Assembly: GCF_000768695.1 (NCBI RefSeq) | Contig: NZ_AVPL01000029.1 | Location: 1 to 42,158 of the forward strand | Reading direction: 5' to 3' | DNA from: Knoellia aerolata DSM 18566 | GTDB taxonomy: Bacteria > Actinomycetota > Actinomycetes > Actinomycetales > Dermatophilaceae | Length of the DNA: 42,158 nt | In this document: positions 37,618-42,158 of the stretch, piece by piece | Layout of the letters: every line of letters begins with the position of its first letter | Numbering within the stretch: the first letter of the stretch is position 1 | The notes under the pieces: generated by a model | The model's input: the letters and a program-made list of their open reading frames with translations, nothing else | Told to the model about the DNA's origin: nothing | Database searches by the model: none | Translations under genes and position numbers: made by a program

Positions 37618-38295
37618 GTGAAGGGTCGCGTGCTCGTCGTCGACGACGATCTCGCTCTGTCGGAGATGCTCGGCATCGTGCTGCGCAACGAGGGCCTCGA
37701 GGTCAGCCATGTGGCTGACGGCTCGGGTGCGCTCGCCGCCTTCCGCGAGACCAGGCCCGACCTCGTGCTCCTCGACGTCATGCTCCCCGGCATCGACGGC
37801 CTCGAGGTGTGCCGCCGGATCCGCGCCGAGTCCGGCGTCCCGATCGTCATGCTCACGGCCCGCACGGACACCATCGACGTCGTCGTCGGTCTCGAGTCCG
37901 GCGCGGACGACTACGTCGTCAAGCCGTTCAAGCCGCAGGAGCTCATCGCCCGGGTCCGCGCTCGGCTCCGCCGCGACAACGACGCCGAGCCCGAGCGCCT
38001 CACCATCGGCGACCTCGCCGTCGACGTCGCCGGCCACTCGGTCAAGCGCGGCGAGGAGTCGCTCAACCTCACGCCGCTCGAGTTCGACCTCCTCGTGGCG
38101 CTCGCCCGCAAGCCGTGGCAGGTCTTCACCCGCGAGGTCCTCCTCGAGCAGGTCTGGGGCTACCGCCACGCCGGCGACACCCGCCTCGTCAACGTCCACG
38201 TCCAGCGACTGCGGTCCAAGATCGAGAAGGACCCCGAGCGCCCCGAGATCGTCGTCACCGTGCGCGGGGTCGGCTACCGGGCCGGACCGGCCTGA
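37618..38295 (+). CDS. mtrA: MtrA response regulator
   Basis: The 225-residue OmpR-class regulator has an N-terminal receiver with the acidic pocket VVDDDLALSEML, phospho-acceptor Asp53 in LLLDVMLPGIDG, the switch Thr in MLTART, and Lys in DYVVKPFKP. The C-terminal winged helix contains LTPLEFDLLVALARKPWQVFTREVLL and VNVHVQRLRSKI. MtrA is an essential regulator of cell division, wall and osmotic genes in actinobacteria. The GTG start has GAGGGAGG at good spacing; the ORF upstream is non-homologous. It starts the mtrAB-lpqB operon, two bases before mtrB. Confidence 0.97.
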   Translation: MKGRVLVVDDDLALSEMLGIVLRNEGLEVSHVADGSGALAAFRETRPDLVLLDVMLPGIDGLEVCRRIRAESGVPIVMLTARTDTIDVVVGLESGADDYVVKPFKPQELIARVRARLRRDNDAEPERLTIGDLAVDVAGHSVKRGEESLNLTPLEFDLLVALARKPWQVFTREVLLEQVWGYRHAGDTRLVNVHVQRLRSKIEKDPERPEIVVTVRGVGYRAGPA

Positions 38296-38297
38296 CC

Positions 38298-39977
38298 ATG
38301 TCGGGGACGCCGACCGCCACCACCGGCGCCGGGACGTCACCGTCACCCACCCTGTCCGGGCACGTCCGGCACATCGGTGGCCGGGCGATGCTGGGACTGC
38401 GTGCCGCCGGACGCGGCGTCGTCTCGGCGGCCCGCTGGCTCCTGCGCACGTGGCGGCGCTCGCTCCAGTTCCGCGTCGTGTCGACGACCGTGGTCCTCGG
38501 CCTCGTCGTCGTCTCCCTGCTCGGCTCCTACCTCTACAGCGAGATCGCCGACGGCCTGCGCCGGGACCGGGTCGCGACGAGCGAGTACGAGGCCCGCACG
38601 CTCACCGCCCAGGCCCAGGAGCGCTGGGACAACACCACCGCGACGACGGTGCAGGAGCTCAACATCATCGCGCTCGACCTCATGCGGTCGACGCTCACGC
38701 CGGCCGGACCGCAGCCCTCGCGCTACGTCGTGATGATCCGCGGCGCCAAGAACACGAGCCCGACCGTCCTCGACCCGCTCGGGTCCGGGGGGCTCGGGCT
38801 GGCCTCGGTGAGCCAGGAGCTCCGGCAGGCCGTGGCCGCCGACCCCTCCCGCCAGCAGACGGTGGTCAACGACGTCCTCGTCGACGGCGCCCAGGTCCCG
38901 GCGGTGTTCGTCGGCAGCGGCGTCGAGGTGCCGACCGCCGGCCGCTACGACCTGTACTTCATCTACCCGATGACGCAGGAGCTGCGGACGATGAGCCTCA
39001 TCTCCACGGCCTTCACGCTGGCCGGGCTCATCCTCACCGTCCTCCTGGGCGCCGTGGCGTGGGTCGTCACCAAGCAGGTCGTCTCCCCGGTCCGACGCGC
39101 GGCCGAGGTCGCCGAGCGCCTGGCGTCCGGCAAGCTGAACGAACGTATGCCGGCGCGCGGCGAGGACGACCTCGCCCTGCTCGGGACGTCGTTCAACGCC
39201 ATGGCCGACAGCCTCCAGGCGCAGATCCGCCAGCTCGAGGGGCTGAGCCGGGTCCAGCAGCGCTTCGTCTCCGACGTCTCGCACGAGCTGCGGACACCGC
39301 TGACGACGATCCGCATGGCCGGGGACCTCATCTACGACGCGCGGGCCGACTTCGAGCCGGTGATGAGCCGCTCGGCCGAGCTGCTCCAGGGCGAGCTCGA
39401 CCGCTTCGAGTCGCTCCTCTCCGACCTCCTCGAGATCAGCCGCTTCGACGCCGGAGCCGCAGCCCTCGAGCTCGACCGCGTAGACCTGCGCGACACGGTC
39501 GCCGAGGTCGTCGCGGCAGCCCGCCCCCTCGCGGAGCGCCGTGGCTCCACCGTCCAGGTGCTCGCCCGCGGCCCGATCGAGGCCGAGGTCGACGAGCGCC
39601 GGGTCGAGCGCATCCTGCGCAACCTCGTCGTCAACGCGATCGAGCACGGCGACGGCAAGCCGGTCACCATCCGCCTCCGTGCGGAGGACGGCGCGGTGGC
39701 CATCGTCGTCGAGGACCACGGTGTCGGCCTGCGCGCGGGCGAGGCGTCGATGGTCTTCACCCGGTTCTGGCGTGCCGACCCCGCGCGGGCCCGCACCACC
39801 GGCGGGACGGGCCTGGGTCTTGCCATCGCCCTCGAGGACGCCCGGCTGCACCACGGCTGGCTGCAGGCCTGGGGCGAGCCCGGCGTCGGCTCGCGTTTCC
39901 GCCTGACCCTGCCGCAGGAGGCCGGTCACTCGCTCACCTCGTCACCGCTGGCGCTCTCACCGGGTGAACGGCCGTGA
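38298..39977 (+). CDS. mtrB: MtrB sensor histidine kinase
   Basis: The 559-residue membrane kinase has helices at about 60-80 and 234-258 bounding an extracytoplasmic sensor, then HAMP (SPVRRAAEVAERLASGKL) and the phospho-acceptor His329 in VSDVSHELRTPLTTIRMAGDL. An ATPase domain follows with NLVVNAIEHG, DHGVGL and GGTGLGLAI. The YDARADFEP motif after the His is typical of MtrB. It phosphorylates MtrA. It overlaps lpqB by GTGA (39974-39977). Confidence 0.97.
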   Translation: MSGTPTATTGAGTSPSPTLSGHVRHIGGRAMLGLRAAGRGVVSAARWLLRTWRRSLQFRVVSTTVVLGLVVVSLLGSYLYSEIADGLRRDRVATSEYEARTLTAQAQERWDNTTATTVQELNIIALDLMRSTLTPAGPQPSRYVVMIRGAKNTSPTVLDPLGSGGLGLASVSQELRQAVAADPSRQQTVVNDVLVDGAQVPAVFVGSGVEVPTAGRYDLYFIYPMTQELRTMSLISTAFTLAGLILTVLLGAVAWVVTKQVVSPVRRAAEVAERLASGKLNERMPARGEDDLALLGTSFNAMADSLQAQIRQLEGLSRVQQRFVSDVSHELRTPLTTIRMAGDLIYDARADFEPVMSRSAELLQGELDRFESLLSDLLEISRFDAGAAALELDRVDLRDTVAEVVAAARPLAERRGSTVQVLARGPIEAEVDERRVERILRNLVVNAIEHGDGKPVTIRLRAEDGAVAIVVEDHGVGLRAGEASMVFTRFWRADPARARTTGGTGLGLAIALEDARLHHGWLQAWGEPGVGSRFRLTLPQEAGHSLTSSPLALSPGERP

Positions 39978-41752
39978 GCGGCGCCCGGCCCCGCCGCGCC
40001 CGGCTCGGCACCGCGGGCGCGCTGCTCACCGCGCTGCTGGTCCTCGTCGGCTGCAGCGGCATCGGCAGCGGCACGTCGGTCCAGCCCGGGCTGGAGGTGC
40101 AGGGTGGGGACGTCCAGCCGGTGCGCGCCTTCTTCCCCGGACCCGCCGCCGACGCGACCCAGGACCAGATCGTGCGCGGCTTCGTCCGAGCGGGTGCGGC
40201 CAGCGACGGCAACTACGACACCGCCCGCAGCTTCCTCACCCCCGACGCGGTCAAGGCGTGGTCGCCGGAGAAGGAGGTCGTCCTCTACTCGACGACCACC
40301 CCGCTGACCGTGACCCCGAGCGCCCCCAACGCCGCCGTCCTGTCCGGGGCGGTCGTGGCCACGATCGGCGCCGACGGCCGCTACGTCGCAGCGTCCGCGC
40401 CGGCGAGGCGTCAGGCGGCCTTCGAGTTCGCCCGGATCGAGGGGCAGTGGCGGATCAGCGCGGTGCCCGAGGAGTTCGGACGGTGGCTCACCACCTCCGA
40501 CCTCGGCCGGCTCCTCCAGCCCTACGACCTGCACTACGTCGCGACCGACCGTCGCGCCCTCGTGCCCGACCGGCGCTGGTTCGCCCGCGACCACCTCGCC
40601 ACCCGGCTCGCACGGGCGCAGCTCGCCGACCCGCCGGCATACCTCGACGGCGCGGTGCGCAACGACATCCCGCGCGGTTCGCGCCTCACCGCGGACTCGG
40701 TGTCCGTCGCCGACGGCGTCGCCCGCGTCGAGATCACCGGGCAGGTCCCCACCGACCAGACCCAGCGCGAGAACGTCTGGGCGCAGCTCGTGTCCACCCT
40801 CCTTCAGGACCCGACGGTGCAGGGCGTGTCCATCCGGATCGGTGACGTCACCCTCGAGCTCCCCGACGTCGACCTCCCCGTCCGCACCATCGAGCAGGTC
40901 GGCTTCCCCGTCCTCCCCGAGGTGCCGCTCGGCAAGCCGGTGATCCGCCGCGGCGACGTGCTCTACCTCCTGCCGAGCACGAGCACCCTCGAGCGGGAGC
41001 CCAGCCCGTCCGGCCTGGTCAACGTCACCTCGGGCTACCACTCGCTCGCCCTGTCACCGGACGGCACCGACGTCGCCGCAGTCGACCCGGACGGCCAGGG
41101 GCTGTCCCGGTTCCGCGGGACCACGCGCTACGAGATGCCGTTCTTCGGCACCAGGGTCGGCCACCCGGCATACGACGTGCGGGGGTTCCTCTGGGCCGGC
41201 GGGATCGGTCTCGACGACCAGAGCGCCCTGCGACTCTGGGTGTTCGACGTCACCGGCGACCCGTCCGTGGCCCGCCCCGCCGCCACCGCCCTCGACGCCC
41301 CGTGGCTGGCCAAGCGCCGTGTCATCGAGTCCAAGCCCTCGCCCGACGGCGACCGGGTCGCGATCCTGCACACGGCCGAGGACGGCTCCGGGGCCCGGAT
41401 CGACGTGACCGGGGTGTCCCGGGGCCCCGGCGGCGTTCCCCAGCGGCTCTCCCAGCCCCTGCGGCTGGGGACGACGCTGGTCGCGCCGACCGGGCTGGTC
41501 TGGCTCTCCGACCTCTCCGTGGCCACCCTCGCACGTCGCGCCGGGAGCAACGAGCGGCTCCGCCCCTACATCATCTCGGTCGACGGCGAGGAGCAGGCGC
41601 TCGCCGAGACCCCCACCGGTGTCGCCATCACGTCGGGCGGCGGCGAGCGCGACATCATCGTCACGACCTCCAGCGGGACCGTGCTGCGGCGAGCGGGTCA
41701 GCAGTGGCTCTCCCTCGGCGAGGGCACCGACGTCGCCATCCCCGCGCGCTGA
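39974..41752 (+). CDS. lpqB: LpqB lipoprotein
   Basis: The 592-residue lipoprotein has an N-terminal signal ending in VLVGCSGIG, with the lipidated Cys at residue 27. A GerMN-like domain occupies the middle (about 190-310, including VPTDQTQRENVWAQLVSTLLQDP) and a beta-propeller-like region follows (SLALSPDGTDVAAV...). LpqB binds the MtrB extracytoplasmic domain and modulates the MtrAB pathway in mycobacteria. It is translationally coupled to mtrB, as elsewhere. Confidence 0.95.
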   Translation: MSGARPRRARLGTAGALLTALLVLVGCSGIGSGTSVQPGLEVQGGDVQPVRAFFPGPAADATQDQIVRGFVRAGAASDGNYDTARSFLTPDAVKAWSPEKEVVLYSTTTPLTVTPSAPNAAVLSGAVVATIGADGRYVAASAPARRQAAFEFARIEGQWRISAVPEEFGRWLTTSDLGRLLQPYDLHYVATDRRALVPDRRWFARDHLATRLARAQLADPPAYLDGAVRNDIPRGSRLTADSVSVADGVARVEITGQVPTDQTQRENVWAQLVSTLLQDPTVQGVSIRIGDVTLELPDVDLPVRTIEQVGFPVLPEVPLGKPVIRRGDVLYLLPSTSTLEREPSPSGLVNVTSGYHSLALSPDGTDVAAVDPDGQGLSRFRGTTRYEMPFFGTRVGHPAYDVRGFLWAGGIGLDDQSALRLWVFDVTGDPSVARPAATALDAPWLAKRRVIESKPSPDGDRVAILHTAEDGSGARIDVTGVSRGPGGVPQRLSQPLRLGTTLVAPTGLVWLSDLSVATLARRAGSNERLRPYIISVDGEEQALAETPTGVAITSGGGERDIIVTTSSGTVLRRAGQQWLSLGEGTDVAIPAR

Positions 41753-41842
41753 CCGTCCACAACCGGCCAGGGGAGGCCTCGTCGTCCACAGGCGCGTCCC
41801 CGACCCGTGGCGTGGTGTGGCCGCCCGCGGGAGGGTCGTGTC

Positions 41843-42158
41843 GTGCTCTCCGACCTCGTCGACCTCGTCCTGCCGTCGAGCTGCGCCCTCTGCCACCGTC
41901 CCGGCGCCTCGCTGTGTGCCCGCTGCCGCAGTGACGTGACCGACTGGCTGTACCCGTCCCCGCGGCCGTCCGTGCCGACACCCCCACCGCCCGGTATGCC
42001 GGTGTGCTGGGTCACGGGAGAGGCGCGCGGCGCGCTGCGGGCCGTCGTGACGGCATACAAGGATGAGGACCGGCGCGACCTCGCGCCGCAGCTGGCCGGC
42101 TGGCTGGCGCCCGCCCTGCGGGCCGTCGCCGGAGCGGACCCGTCAGCGCGCCGGGCCC
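41843..42158 (+). CDS. comF: ComF-family phosphoribosyltransferase-like protein, 5' part
   Basis: The open frame runs off the window end; about 105 residues are visible. The N terminus has DLVDLVLPSSCALCHRPGASLCARC, the two CxxC pairs of the ComF zinc finger. Later, VTAYKDEDRRDLAPQLAGWL matches the yKy.gr.dLa.. stretch before the PRTase domain. ComF proteins assist DNA import in naturally competent bacteria; many carriers are not known to be competent. The GTG start has GGAGGG seven bases upstream. It follows lpqB as in M. tuberculosis (Rv3242c). Confidence 0.88.
   Translation, partial: MLSDLVDLVLPSSCALCHRPGASLCARCRSDVTDWLYPSPRPSVPTPPPPGMPVCWVTGEARGALRAVVTAYKDEDRRDLAPQLAGWLAPALRAVAGADPSARRA

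Overview
The window reads as chromosomal DNA of a high-GC actinobacterium. The flanks keep the gene order known from Mycobacterium tuberculosis around Rv3259c-Rv3242c: a metallopeptidase-like protein, DUF3499, phosphomannomutase, a SIS-domain isomerase-like protein, then ahcY, and after a gap mtrA-mtrB-lpqB-comF. Protein content and codon use fit Micrococcales, probably the Intrasporangiaceae/Dermatophilaceae group; that placement is inference.

Layout. 1-13170 is housekeeping: the end of a DUF5719 protein, a Rv3259-like protein, DUF3499, a repeat-rich convergent gap (2033-2519), a UvrA-like ABC ATPase, phosphomannomutase, a Trm112-like protein, a SIS protein, a YbaK-type deacylase, a DUF808 membrane protein, an HtrA-like protease, a small acidic protein, ahcY, and a cold-shock/DUF1294 fusion. 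13573-24896 is a surface-glycan region of visibly lower GC. It has a long leftward operon with three GT2 glycosyltransferases, a DPM-synthase-like GT2, a DegT aminotransferase, a PglD-like acetyltransferase, a methyltransferase, a Wzx-like flippase and a terminal acyltransferase, plus a divergent polytopic membrane protein. 24973-28622 is a two-gene leftward operon of large GT-C-like membrane proteins. 28954-37503 is a rightward Flp/Tad pilus cluster: two Flp pilins, TadE-like, TadG-like, CpaB, CpaE, CpaF, TadB and TadC. Its TadB is fused to an exported von Willebrand A domain. 37618-42158 returns to the conserved core: mtrA-mtrB-lpqB and the start of comF.

How it fits together. The glycan and pilus regions (about 24 kb) sit between ahcY and mtrA, which are close neighbours in mycobacteria, so this looks like a variable surface-structure locus inside a conserved backbone. 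The DPM-like synthase, the GT-C-like proteins and the pilus operon, which shares a divergent promoter region with two of the GT-C-like genes, suggest the hypothesis that the glycan machinery decorates the pilus or its cell-wall environment. No prepilin peptidase, Wzy polymerase, priming phosphoglycosyltransferase or sugar-nucleotide dehydratase is recognisable here, so both systems need genes elsewhere.

Non-coding signals that stand out are: two nearly identical 78-nt hairpin repeats with perfect 23-bp arms; a predicted four-way-junction leader before ahcY; four genes with a TANNNT box 6-7 nt before the start codon, which implies leaderless mRNAs; a strong GNRA-loop hairpin between the two pilin genes; and an over-represented 7-mer GGCATAC/GTATGCC, one inverted pair of which forms the ahcY terminator stem.
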